A stretch of 64,000 nt of DNA from Senegalia massiliensis (GTDB taxonomy: Bacteria > Bacillota > Clostridia > Tissierellales > SIT17), in assembly GCF_009911265.1 (NCBI RefSeq), contig NZ_QXXA01000010.1:127454-191453 (forward strand). The letters run 5' to 3'. Position 1 is the stretch's first letter. Every line of letters begins with the position of its first letter. The notes beneath the pieces are model-generated. The model saw nothing but the letters and a program-made list of their open reading frames with translations. It had not been told where the DNA came from and searched no databases. Both the position numbers and the translations under genes were made by a program. Positions 8,123 to 16,786 of this stretch are shown here, one piece after another.

Positions 8123-9523
8123 ATGAAGATGGAAAACGTTAAACAAAAAAGACCATTAGGCTTTTACGTATGCTCACTTGCTTTCACATTTGAAAGATTT
8201 GCATTCTATTCAGCAAAATGGTTATTAGCAGTATTCGTTGTTGCTAGTCTTGCAGATGGAGGACTAGGACTTACACCTGCAGATGGGGCTAAAATGTCAG
8301 CTAATTTAGTAGCATTTACTTATCTTGCACCGCTTTTCGGTTCTGTTATATCAGATAGGTTTGTAGGAGCAAGATACTTAGTACCTATCGGTATGATTTT
8401 AATGGGATCAGGCTACTTAGTAGGAGCTAATGCTACAAGTGCACTTATGGTTAATATGATGATTGTTATGGTATCTATTGGGACTGGGTTATTTAAGCCA
8501 CAAACAAATGCTATTACAGGTAGACTTTTTAAGGATAAGGATCAATTGGATGGTGCATTTTCTACTCAGTACTCATTTGTTAATTTTGGTTCATTTATTG
8601 GTACTACAATTATTGGTTTAATTACTAAAGCCCAAGGATATTCATTCAGTTTTACAGTTTGTGGAATTATTATGTTTATTGGAGCTATAGGTTTTATTTT
8701 TGGATGGAGATTCTTAGGAGAAGCAGGTAAAAAACCATTTAAGGTTAATGAACATGAAGAAGAAAAAGTTCAAGAAACTATAGAAAAAAAAGAAGAAAAA
8801 AGACCTCTTACAACTATTGAAAAGAAAAGAGTTGCAGCTATTGTATTAGTATCTTTCTTCTCAGTTATATTTTGGGTATTTTGGTATTTAGCATATATGC
8901 CAGTATATTATTACTGGGGGGGAGAAGCTGGTCTTGCAGATTGGACAATAGGTAACTTTGCCGTGCCAACATCTTGGTTTGACTCATTAAATGCATTTAT
9001 GTGTATTTCATTAGGTCCACTTCTTGGTGGCTTATGGGTTAGATTAGCTAAAAGACCTCAAGGTGACCTTAGTATGTTTAAAAAAACATCCTTAGGAATG
9101 ATAACATTAGGTATATCTTATGTAATATTTGCAGGAGCAGATATTGCAAGGGGGAGTGGTCTTGCTAATTTAGGTTGGATTATTGCCTTTGGTATAGTTT
9201 TATCCTTGGGTGAAATGTTATTCTCACCTCTTGGGAACTCATTTATTAGTAAATTCTCACCACCTAGATTATTATCGGCTATGATGGCTGTTTGGACATT
9301 AGCTGTATTTTTTGCAGGTAAATCGTATGGTTGGTTATATGAATTTACATTAAAATTTAAATTTGTAAATGCATATCTTACAATAGCAGCTATTGCAATA
9401 TTGTCAGGGATAATCCTTTGGGCTATAGATGGTAAACTAAAAGGATTAGTAGTTGAAGATGAAAAAGAAGAATATAATGTGAATACCGCTGTAGAAAATC
9501 CACCTAATGATTTTAGCGTTTAA
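8123..9523 (+). CDS. POT/PTR2-family proton-dependent peptide transporter
   Basis: The protein has 466 residues and about 12 membrane helices of the major facilitator type. Family signatures are present in slightly altered form: FTFERFAFYS in helix 1 (lacking the first Glu of ExxERF) and GTGLFKPQTNAITGRLF for the PTR2 second signature (usually FKPN). A charged cytoplasmic stretch lies near residues 205-235. It would import di- or tripeptides with protons. Its position between prolyl peptidase genes and the proline reductase operon suggests a role supplying proline-containing peptides; this is inference. The changed signature residues could mean altered substrate range. AGGAGG precedes the ATG. 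Confidence 0.8.
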   Translation: MKMENVKQKRPLGFYVCSLAFTFERFAFYSAKWLLAVFVVASLADGGLGLTPADGAKMSANLVAFTYLAPLFGSVISDRFVGARYLVPIGMILMGSGYLVGANATSALMVNMMIVMVSIGTGLFKPQTNAITGRLFKDKDQLDGAFSTQYSFVNFGSFIGTTIIGLITKAQGYSFSFTVCGIIMFIGAIGFIFGWRFLGEAGKKPFKVNEHEEEKVQETIEKKEEKRPLTTIEKKRVAAIVLVSFFSVIFWVFWYLAYMPVYYYWGGEAGLADWTIGNFAVPTSWFDSLNAFMCISLGPLLGGLWVRLAKRPQGDLSMFKKTSLGMITLGISYVIFAGADIARGSGLANLGWIIAFGIVLSLGEMLFSPLGNSFISKFSPPRLLSAMMAVWTLAVFFAGKSYGWLYEFTLKFKFVNAYLTIAAIAILSGIILWAIDGKLKGLVVEDEKEEYNVNTAVENPPNDFSV

Positions 9524-9559
9524 AAACAAATCCACAGTTTAAACTGTGGATTTGTTTTT
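9522..9559 (+). terminator. Terminator overlapping the transporter stop codon
   Basis: A perfect 38-bp palindrome: 9522-9540 is the reverse complement of 9541-9559. It begins with AAAAAC and ends with GTTTTT. Its first two bases are part of the TAA stop codon. Confidence 0.85.
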
Positions 9560-9623
9560 AATAATTATTATTCATGCTATATATAAATAGAATTAAATAA
9601 AAAAATACTGAAGGTGAGTAATT

Positions 9624-11378
9624 ATGCTTTTTGATTATAATGAAATATTAGTTAAGAAAGTAATGAATAAAGATTATATTGTTTTAAATATTAGAAATAC
9701 AGTAAATGAAGCGATAAAATTAATGCTAAAAAATAATATTCAAGATGTATTTATAGAAGATTTAAACCATAATGTTAAGGGGGTAATAACATTATCAGAT
9801 GTGGCAAATATCTATGATGAAATAAATCAAGAAATACTTCTTAAAAAATATATTAGAACTAATATGATTAGTGTGGATAAAAATAAGACATTATACCAAT
9901 GTCGAAGTATTATGATTGAAAATAACATTGGTAGATTACCTGTATTAGAAAAAGGAAATTTAATAGGAGTAATAAGACAAGCGGAAATAAGAGACTACTT
10001 TTATATGGATTTAGAAAGAATAAGTAAAACATTGAATCATATAGTAGAAAGTATACATGAAGCATTATGTTTAATAGATACAAAAGGAAAAGTGATTATT
10101 TGGAATAAAAATGCAGCAGAATTATATGATATACCCCAAAAAGATATAGTGGGTAAAAATATAAAAGATTTTTTTCCAGATTCTATAAATTCAAAAGTAT
10201 TAGAAAGTAAAGAAAGAATAACTAATGTTTATCATTCACCTAAAAAAAATTATAAAGTAATTATAAATGCTTTACCTATATATATAAATGGGAAATTTGA
10301 AGGAGTTTTAACTACAGACAGAGATGTTACTGAGGTTACTAGTTTATCAAAGAAGTTAGAAAAAGCTAATAGTAATTTAAAGTTTTTAGAAGGAGAATTT
10401 AAGAAATTAAAAAATAATTACTTTGATAATATAATTGGGAGAAGTACTAAGATAATAGAAAAAATTAAAATTGCAAAGCAAGTTTCAAAAAGTGATATAT
10501 CTGTATTAATTAGTGGTGAAAGTGGTACTGGTAAAGAATTATTTGCTAAAAATATACATGATTATAGTGGGGGTAAAGGATCATTTATACCTGTAAACTG
10601 TAGTGCCATACCTAATGAATTATTTGAATCGGAGTTTTTTGGATATGATGAAGGTGCATTTACTGGAGCTAATAAAAAGGGAAAAGTAGGATTTTTTGAA
10701 TTGGCTAATAATGGAACTTTATTTTTAGATGAAATAGCAGAACTCCCATTATATATGCAGGCAAAACTTTTAAGAGTACTTCAGGATAATACATTTACTA
10801 GAGTTGGAGGTACTGAGGTTATTAATTCTAAGGTGAGGATAATTTCTGCAACAAATGCAAATTTAGCTGAAATGGTAGATGAAGGTAAGTTTAGAAAAGA
10901 TCTTTTTTATAGATTAAATGTAATAGAAATTAAGTTACCTCCTTTAAGAGAAAGGGAAAATGATATTGTACTTTTAACTTATCATTTTTTAAATGAATTA
11001 GCTGAAAAAAATAATAGAGATGTTCCAAAAATATCCCCTGAAGTTTTAGATATTTTTAAGAAATATAACTGGAATGGAAATATTAGAGAATTAAGAAATG
11101 TAGTTGAACATACTTTAGTATTATGTACAGATAATGTAATAAATAAAGATAGGTTACCATCACATATCTTAAAATTTGTAAAGGAAAAGGAACATGATTT
11201 TATAAAAACTGAAAGTACATTTGATTTAAATAAATCTATATCTAATTTAGAAAAAAAAATAATAATAGAAGCTTTGAAAAATACAAAGGGAAATAAGGCA
11301 AAGGCAGCAAAATTATTAAATATTCCAAGAAGTACATTGCACTATAAATTAGATAGCTATGAAATAGTCAATTTTTAG
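9624..11378 (+). CDS. prdR: Sigma-54-dependent activator of the proline reductase operon
   Basis: The protein has 584 residues. Two CBS domains (about 8-60 and 70-125) are followed by a PAS domain (about 135-245), an AAA+ domain with Walker A GESGTGKE near 296 and the sigma-54 contact motif GAFTGA near 345. A Fis-type helix-turn-helix occupies the last 40 residues. This CBS-PAS-AAA-HTH order is that of PrdR, which activates prd genes in response to proline in Clostridioides difficile. It lies just upstream of a -24/-12 promoter in front of prdC. In this window prdR precedes prdC, whereas in C. difficile I recall prdC first. Confidence 0.88.
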   Translation: MLFDYNEILVKKVMNKDYIVLNIRNTVNEAIKLMLKNNIQDVFIEDLNHNVKGVITLSDVANIYDEINQEILLKKYIRTNMISVDKNKTLYQCRSIMIENNIGRLPVLEKGNLIGVIRQAEIRDYFYMDLERISKTLNHIVESIHEALCLIDTKGKVIIWNKNAAELYDIPQKDIVGKNIKDFFPDSINSKVLESKERITNVYHSPKKNYKVIINALPIYINGKFEGVLTTDRDVTEVTSLSKKLEKANSNLKFLEGEFKKLKNNYFDNIIGRSTKIIEKIKIAKQVSKSDISVLISGESGTGKELFAKNIHDYSGGKGSFIPVNCSAIPNELFESEFFGYDEGAFTGANKKGKVGFFELANNGTLFLDEIAELPLYMQAKLLRVLQDNTFTRVGGTEVINSKVRIISATNANLAEMVDEGKFRKDLFYRLNVIEIKLPPLRERENDIVLLTYHFLNELAEKNNRDVPKISPEVLDIFKKYNWNGNIRELRNVVEHTLVLCTDNVINKDRLPSHILKFVKEKEHDFIKTESTFDLNKSISNLEKKIIIEALKNTKGNKAKAAKLLNIPRSTLHYKLDSYEIVNF

Positions 11379-11403
11379 ACATATGTCTAAAAATTGACTA
11401 TTT
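11362..11403 (+). terminator. Terminator overlapping the end of prdR
   Basis: A perfect 42-bp palindrome (11362-11382 against 11383-11403), centred on GACATATGTC. It covers the last codons and the stop of prdR and ends in a T run. Confidence 0.8.
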
Positions 11404-11466
11404 TTATATATGCATATTAAATACTAGTATTTAGGTAAAGAAAGAAGAGAAATTATTTTTAGATTA

Positions 11467-11480
11467 GTCAGTTAATTGAC
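11467..11480. promoter_or_regulatory. Possible PrdR upstream activator site
   Basis: GTCAGTTAATTGAC has 4-bp dyad arms (GTCA/TGAC) with an AT-rich centre. It lies about 95 bp upstream of the -24 element, a normal enhancer distance. The assignment to PrdR is a guess from position. Confidence 0.3.
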
Positions 11481-11571
11481 AATATTAAAATTTGTTTTTT
11501 ATTAACCTAAAAAATCCCTGCCGAAAAACACTAAAACAAGCCATTTATACTTTGTTTTTTATTTGTGAATT

Positions 11572-11588
11572 TTGGCATGTGTTTTGCA
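11572..11588 (+). promoter_or_regulatory. Sigma-54 (-24/-12) promoter of the prd operon
   Basis: TTGGCATGTGTTTTGCA gives GG at 11574-11575 and GC at 11586-11587, exactly ten bases apart, matching the consensus TGGCAC-N5-TTGC. It lies 78 bases before the prdC start and downstream of the sigma-54 activator PrdR. Confidence 0.88.
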
Positions 11589-11665
11589 AATATTAAAGAG
11601 TGTAGTATAAAAAACAAATATAAGTTAATAGTTTAACAGTATTTAAATTGTAAGGGGGTGACAAA

Positions 11666-12952
11666 ATGAATATAGAAATACTATTAAGACAACATGTTGG
11701 AGCACCATGTAATCCGATAGTTGAAGAGGGTCAGAAATTAAAAAAAGGTCAATTAATAGCTAAACCTAACGGTTTAGGAGCAAATATACATTCCAGTGTA
11801 TATGGTAAAGTTATAAAAATAACAAATGAAAGTATAGTAATAGATGCAGATAAAAATCAACCTGAAGAATATGTGAAAATCAAAATGACAGATAGTAATA
11901 TTGAAGCAATTAAGGAAGCAGGTATTGTAGGTGCAGGAGGAGCAGGGTTCCCATCTCATATTAAATTCAATGTAGATTTAGAAGGGGGATTTGTTATTGC
12001 AAATGCTGCTGAATGTGAACCTGACTTGAAGCATAACATTAAGGTGATTGAAGAAGATCCTGAATTATTAATTAGAGGAATAAAATATGCAATGGAAATA
12101 TCTAATGCATCTAAGGGATATATTGCAATTAAGCCTAAAAATAAAAAAGCACTTATTGCAATAGCAAACGTTTGCAAAAATGAAAGAAACATTGAAATAA
12201 AGCATTTACCTGATATGTATCCTGCAGGGGATGAGAGAGTTATAATAAGAGAATTATTAGGAGTGGAATTGCAGCCTGGAAAACTACCTTTAGCAATTAA
12301 TGCAATAGTAACAAACATTGAAACATTAAAAAATGTTGTTCATGCTATAGAAGATAGAAAACCTGTTATAACTAAAGATATAACAGTAGGTGGTAGGGTT
12401 AAAAATGCTATAGGTGGTAAAGCGATATTAGATGTACCTATAGGAATGCCAGTAATTCACTATATTAACCAATACGGTGGATACATTAAACCTGAAGGAG
12501 AAATAGTTATTGGTGGACCATTTACAGGTAAACGTGGGGAAGAAAATTCACCTATAACTAAGGTTTTAGGTGGAATGTTAGTGGCAATGCCTTTCCCAGA
12601 AGAAAAAAGAAAAATAGGTGTCATAGAATGTGAGTGTGGAGCTCAACTTGATAGACTTTCTGAAATAGTTGAAGGTATGAATGGTAAAATTATTGCTTCT
12701 ACTAAATGTAATAGAATGGTTGAAATAAATGGTAGATATAGATGTGATTTACCAGGAATATGCCCAGGACAAGCAGAAAAAGTATTATATTTAAAGAAAC
12801 AAGGTGCAGAAGCTATAATTACTGGAAGCTGTGAGGACTGAACTAACACTATAATGAAAGTAGCTCCTAGGTTAGGAGTTCGAGTGTATCATAGCACAGA
12901 TCATGTTTTAAGGGCAACAGGACATAAATTGTATAGAAGAACTATTAAGTAA
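11666..12952 (+). CDS. prdC: Proline reductase-associated RnfC-like selenoprotein PrdC
   Basis: A conventional reading stops at TGA 12839-12841, but the frame continues 36 more codons to TAA at 12952, giving 428 residues with selenocysteine 392 in GSCED-U-TNT. The N-terminal part is RnfC-like: a lipoyl-like fold at about 5-65 and a glycine-rich flavin/NAD-binding segment GAGGAGFPSHIKF near 90-105, then ECEPDLKHN. It is thought to pass electrons from NADH or the Rnf system to proline reductase. C-terminal cysteines (ECECG, CNRM, CDLPGIC, GSCED) could support redox chemistry next to the Sec. It is first in the operon after the sigma-54 promoter. Truncation is an unlikely alternative because the downstream codons look coding. 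Confidence 0.88.
12862..12880 (+). promoter_or_regulatory. Candidate SECIS hairpin in prdC
   Basis: An 8-bp stem (AGCTCCTA with TAGGAGTT, one G-T wobble) closes a GGT loop. The stem starts 20 bases after the UGA, inside the coding sequence, at a distance typical of bacterial SECIS elements. Confidence 0.55.
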
Positions 12953-12996
12953 TAAAAGCATTATATAGGTATGATTGTAAAAGAAAGGGTGTTTAA

Positions 12997-14898
12997 ATGT
13001 CAATTACTAAAGAGACTGCACAAGAACATGCCAATGATTTAGCAATAACTTGTTGCAGATTTGAAGCTGGAACTATAATTGAACCTTCCAATTTAGAAGA
13101 TCCTAGTTTGATTCCAGATTTAGAAGATTCAGGTTTATTAGAAATTCCAGATAATAGTTTAAAAATTGGAGAAGTTTTAGGTACTAAATTAAAAGAAACT
13201 GTTGATGCTTTAACTCCATTAACAAAAGATTTATTAGAGGGAGTTATTTCAATGGATGGAAAAGAAGAAGTTGAGGAAGAAGAGGTTAAGAAACAAGAAA
13301 ACAAAGAAATGAAATCAATTGAACCTGTTAAGGAAGTAAATCCCGTAAAACAATTCTCTGGAGGAACTGTAAAAATTCACATAGGTGAAGGTAGGGATAT
13401 AAACCTTGAAATTCCTTTATCAATAGCAGGAAATTTAACAGAAGGAACAAATCAAGTATCTAATTCTAATATTACTACTTCTGAAGTAGAAAAGAGAGAA
13501 GAACAGGAAGAAAAGGAAGAACAAAGCGAAAAAATCCTAAGAAAACTTGTAAGGAAGCATTTTAAAATAGAAAAAGTTGATTTAGGAAGAGAAACAAGAA
13601 TAGATGGAACTACGCTCTATATAAGAGATGATGTATTAAAGGATGCTTTAGACAGTGAGGAATTAGTTATAGATATAAAATTAGAAATTATAACTCCAGA
13701 TAGGTATGGTGAATATAGTGAAACTATAATGGATATCCAACCAATAGCTACTAAGGAAGAAGGAGAAATTGGAGAAGGTGTTACTAGAATATTAGATGGA
13801 GTTGTAGTTGTAGTAACTGGTACTGATGAAGATGGAGTACAAATTGGAGAATTTGGTTCATCAGAAGGTGCTTTAGATAGAAATATTATGTGGGGAAGAC
13901 CAGGATCTCCTGAAAAAGGCGAAATATTCATAAAAACTGAAGTTACAATAAAATCAGGAAGAGGTATGGAAAGACCAGGACCTATGGCTGCTCACCGTGC
14001 TACTGACGTTATAACTCAAGAAATAAGAGAGTCATTAAAAAATGCTAATGAAAGTTTAGTAGTAGATAGGGAAGAATTCGTTCAAAGGCGTAAATCTGGG
14101 AGAAAGAAAGTAGTTATTATTAAAGAAATAATGGGACAAGGTGCTATGCATGATAATTACATTATGCCTACTGAGCCCGTTGGAACAATAGGTGCTAAAG
14201 CAAATGTTGACCTTGGCAACGTTCCGGTAGTTACTTCACCTCTTCAAGTATTAGATGGTTGTATTCACGCTTTAACTTGTATAGGACCAGCATCTAAGGA
14301 AACTTCAAGACATTACTTCAGAGAGCCCCTAGTACTTGAAGCAATGAATGACGATGAAATTGATTTGGCTGGAGTAATATTTGTAGGATCTCCTCAAGCT
14401 AATTCAGAAAAATTCTATGTATCTAAATTTTTAGGTATGACTATAGAAGCAATGGATTTAGATGGAGCAATTATAACTACAGAAGGATTTGGAAATAACC
14501 ATGTTGACTTTGCAAGTCATATTGAACAAGTTGGTATGAGGGGAGTACCAGTAGTTGGTGTAACTTACTCAGCAGTACAAGGACAACTTGTTGTAGGTAA
14601 TGAATATATGAATGCTATGATTGATAACAACAAATCAAGTCAAGGTATAGAAAATGAAATTCTTTCTAATAACTGTCTCGCTCCTGAAGATGCTATAAGA
14701 GCTGTAGCAATGCTTAAGGCTAAAATAGCTGGAGAAGAAATTAAGGATGCTGAAAGAAAATGGAATGCTAATGTAAAATTAAACAATGTAGAATTAATAG
14801 AAGAACAAACAGGAAGAAAGATTGAATTAGAAGATAATGAACAATCTCTTACAAAGAGTAAAAAAAGACAAGAAATTTACGAGGTAGAAAATGACTAA
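12997..14898 (+). CDS. prdA: D-proline reductase proprotein PrdA
   Basis: The protein has 633 residues. In this family the proprotein self-cleaves before a cysteine that becomes a pyruvoyl group, yielding a larger and a roughly 23-kDa subunit. Here the site is Thr427-Cys428 in HALTCIGPASKE. Upstream, residues about 185-425 contain the conserved core with GEIGEGVTR and EFGSSEGAL. A lysine/glutamate-rich linker at about 87-110 and 160-175 separates an N-terminal segment containing ITCCRFEAG. With PrdB it reduces D-proline to 5-aminovalerate. Its end overlaps the next small gene by 8 bases. Confidence 0.95.
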   Translation: MSITKETAQEHANDLAITCCRFEAGTIIEPSNLEDPSLIPDLEDSGLLEIPDNSLKIGEVLGTKLKETVDALTPLTKDLLEGVISMDGKEEVEEEEVKKQENKEMKSIEPVKEVNPVKQFSGGTVKIHIGEGRDINLEIPLSIAGNLTEGTNQVSNSNITTSEVEKREEQEEKEEQSEKILRKLVRKHFKIEKVDLGRETRIDGTTLYIRDDVLKDALDSEELVIDIKLEIITPDRYGEYSETIMDIQPIATKEEGEIGEGVTRILDGVVVVVTGTDEDGVQIGEFGSSEGALDRNIMWGRPGSPEKGEIFIKTEVTIKSGRGMERPGPMAAHRATDVITQEIRESLKNANESLVVDREEFVQRRKSGRKKVVIIKEIMGQGAMHDNYIMPTEPVGTIGAKANVDLGNVPVVTSPLQVLDGCIHALTCIGPASKETSRHYFREPLVLEAMNDDEIDLAGVIFVGSPQANSEKFYVSKFLGMTIEAMDLDGAIITTEGFGNNHVDFASHIEQVGMRGVPVVGVTYSAVQGQLVVGNEYMNAMIDNNKSSQGIENEILSNNCLAPEDAIRAVAMLKAKIAGEEIKDAERKWNANVKLNNVELIEEQTGRKIELEDNEQSLTKSKKRQEIYEVEND

Positions 14899-15178
14899 TA
14901 AATTGAAGTATATTTCTACAGAAAGTTATTATGAAGGAATAATAGTAGAAGTAACTGATGCAGCAGTAATAATTGATTTTAAAGGAAGACTTGGTCAATT
15001 AAAAGTTCCTAGAAGGATGGTTATTAGTAATGATGAACTTGAAGTAGGACATCAGGTTGGATTTATGATGACATATCCAGAGGTAATAAGTAAAGAAATT
15101 GATGAAACTTATACTGAAAGTGCTAAAAGACAGATGGAAGCTAGAAGAAAAGCTGATGAAAGAAATAAAAATAAATAA
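14891..15178 (+). CDS. Small conserved protein between prdA and prdB (CBO2463/CBO2479-like)
   Basis: The protein has 95 residues. The first 65 look like a small beta-barrel (EGIIVEVTDAAVIIDFKG, then LKVPRRMVIS), reminiscent of S1/OB or KOW folds; the tail is a charged helix. I recall a family of this kind encoded between prdA and prdB in other clostridia under the name CBO2463/CBO2479. Its function is not known to me. Overlap with prdA and the prdB start 27 bases on imply coordinated expression, so a role in proline reductase assembly, processing or Sec decoding is conceivable but unproven. Confidence 0.75.
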   Translation: MTNKLKYISTESYYEGIIVEVTDAAVIIDFKGRLGQLKVPRRMVISNDELEVGHQVGFMMTYPEVISKEIDETYTESAKRQMEARRKADERNKNK

Positions 15179-15205
15179 TTTTAAGAATATAAGGAGGAAA
15201 AGATA

Positions 15206-15931
15206 ATGGATTTAACAGTTGTAAAAGGATTGCAATCAGAAATATTTGTACCTATTACACCTCCAGTGGTATGGACTCCAGTAGAAAAACCACTAAGTGA
15301 AATGACAGTTGCTTTAGTTACAGCAGCAGGTGTACATTTAAAAGCTGATAAAAGATTTAATTTAGCTGGAGATACTTCATTTAGAGTTATACCAGGAGAT
15401 GCAGATAGTAAAGATTTAATGGTATCCCATGGTGGATATGATAATGGAGATGTTAATAAGGATATTAACTGTATGTTCCCTATAGATAGAATGAAAGAAT
15501 TAAAAGAAGAAGGATATATTAAGGACTTTTCACCTGTAAACTTTGGTTTCATGGGTGGAGGGGGAGATGTTACTTTCTTCACAGAAAAAACAGGACCTGA
15601 AATAGCTCAACAATTAAAAGATGCTGAAGTAGATGCTGTTTTACTAACAGCTGGCTGAGGTACTTGCCACCGCTCTGCCGTGATTGTGCAGAGAGCGATT
15701 GAGGAAGCTGGAATACCAACAATAATAATTGCAGCACTTCCTCCAGTAGTACGTCAAAATGGTGCACCTAGAGTTGTTGCTCCACTCGTACCAATGGGAG
15801 CGAACGCTGGAGAGCCAAATAATCCAGATATGCAAATAAATATAGTGAGAGATTCTTTAGCTCAACTAAAAGAAATACAAACTCCTGGAAGAATAGTAAA
15901 ACTTCCTTATGAATATATAGCAGAAGTATAA
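15206..15931 (+). CDS. prdB: D-proline reductase selenoprotein subunit PrdB
   Basis: Reading through TGA at 15656-15658 gives 241 residues with selenocysteine 151 in AG-U-GTCHRSAV, a UxxC motif that is the hallmark of PrdB. Without readthrough the frame would split into a 150-residue piece and a C-terminal piece beginning at a GTG. The rest resembles the GrdB/PrdB selenoprotein family (FMGGGGDVTFF before the Sec, and LPPVVRQNGAPR after). The Sec attacks the alpha-carbon bond of D-proline bound to the PrdA pyruvoyl group. GGAGG precedes the ATG. It sits in the expected operon position. Confidence 0.95.
15671..15697 (+). promoter_or_regulatory. SECIS hairpin in prdB
   Basis: CGCTCTGC (15671-15678) pairs with GCAGAGAGCG (15688-15697) with a 2-base bulge, closing a 9-base loop that contains GTG. 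The stem begins 12 bases after the UGA. This stretch is markedly more GC-rich than its surroundings, as expected for a constrained RNA element. Confidence 0.75.
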
Positions 15932-16009
15932 AATATCTGTCTTCTTACTTTAGGGGATAGATTATATAAAGATTCTCCTAATAATCTAAAAAAGGAAAAG
16001 GAGAGGGAG

Positions 16010-16768
16010 ATGACTGAAAAAATAATGAGAAGGTTAGTCATAAAAAGTTTTCACATTCGAAAATTAGAATTTGGAGAAAGAAATTCGATAAAAGATAACA
16101 CATTAACTATAAATAAATCTACATTGTTAGAGTTGGAACAAAATGAAGATTTAATTGAAGAAATTAGAATCGATATAATACATCCTGATAAATATGACAA
16201 ATTTGTAAATAGTATAATGGACATTATCCCTATTTCTACAAAGGTGTTAGGTGAGATTGGTGAAGGTGTAACACATACTTTAACAGGAGTTTATATAATG
16301 CTTACAGGAATAGATACAGAAGGGAAACAAATAGCTGAATTTGGGTCATCTGAAGGAATACTAAATGAACAAATGATATTTAATAAAGCAGGGACTCCGT
16401 CTAAAGAGGATTATATAATTCACTTGGATATTATATTAAAAGGTGGTATACCATTTGAAAGAAAGCTTCCATTGACAGCTCATAAAGTTTGTGATAATTT
16501 CATTCAAGTTTTTAGAGAAATATTAAAAGTGAAAAATGGAAGAGACGCAGATTATTCACATGAATTTCACGATAAAGTAAAAAAAGGAAAGAAAAAAGTG
16601 TTAATAATAAAACAAATTGCTGGGCAAGGTGCTATGAGCGATAATAATATTTTATCAGAAGAACCAAATGGTCTTGTAGGTGGGAAATCTATTATAGATA
16701 TGGAAAATATACCAATAATATTATCCCCAAATGAGTACAGAGACGGTGCTCTGAGGGCAATGACTTAA
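16010..16768 (+). CDS. prdD: PrdA-related proline reductase accessory protein PrdD
   Basis: The protein has 252 residues and aligns with the middle part of PrdA (about residues 180-427): RKLVRKHF/RRLVIKSF, GEIGEGVTR/GEIGEGVTH, EFGSSEGAL/EFGSSEGIL and MGQGAMHDN/AGQGAMSDN. It ends ...GALRAMT, which aligns with GCIHALT, exactly at the PrdA processing site. The TAA stop is in the same frame as prdE, so the pair is in effect PrdA interrupted by one stop codon. The arrangement is known from other prd operons, so it is not a fresh mutation. The role is unclear; a complex partner or processing factor is possible. Confidence 0.88.
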   Translation: MTEKIMRRLVIKSFHIRKLEFGERNSIKDNTLTINKSTLLELEQNEDLIEEIRIDIIHPDKYDKFVNSIMDIIPISTKVLGEIGEGVTHTLTGVYIMLTGIDTEGKQIAEFGSSEGILNEQMIFNKAGTPSKEDYIIHLDIILKGGIPFERKLPLTAHKVCDNFIQVFREILKVKNGRDADYSHEFHDKVKKGKKKVLIIKQIAGQGAMSDNNILSEEPNGLVGGKSIIDMENIPIILSPNEYRDGALRAMT

Positions 16769-16786
16769 AAGGAAAAGGTGATAAAA

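Noticed and set aside
11956..12318. Minus-strand frames across prdC, prdA and prdB
   Set aside because: All are fully contained in genes with clear family motifs and have no family features or operon logic of their own.
12839..12841. TGA in prdC as a true stop or frame-disrupting mutation
   Set aside because: The same frame continues with plausible coding sequence to 12952, a hairpin follows, and PrdC is known as a selenoprotein family.
16766..16786. prdD-prdE as one PrdA-like gene broken by a nonsense mutation
   Set aside because: A ribosome site lies between them, PrdE has a natural start, and separate prdD and prdE genes are the recognised arrangement in other prd operons.
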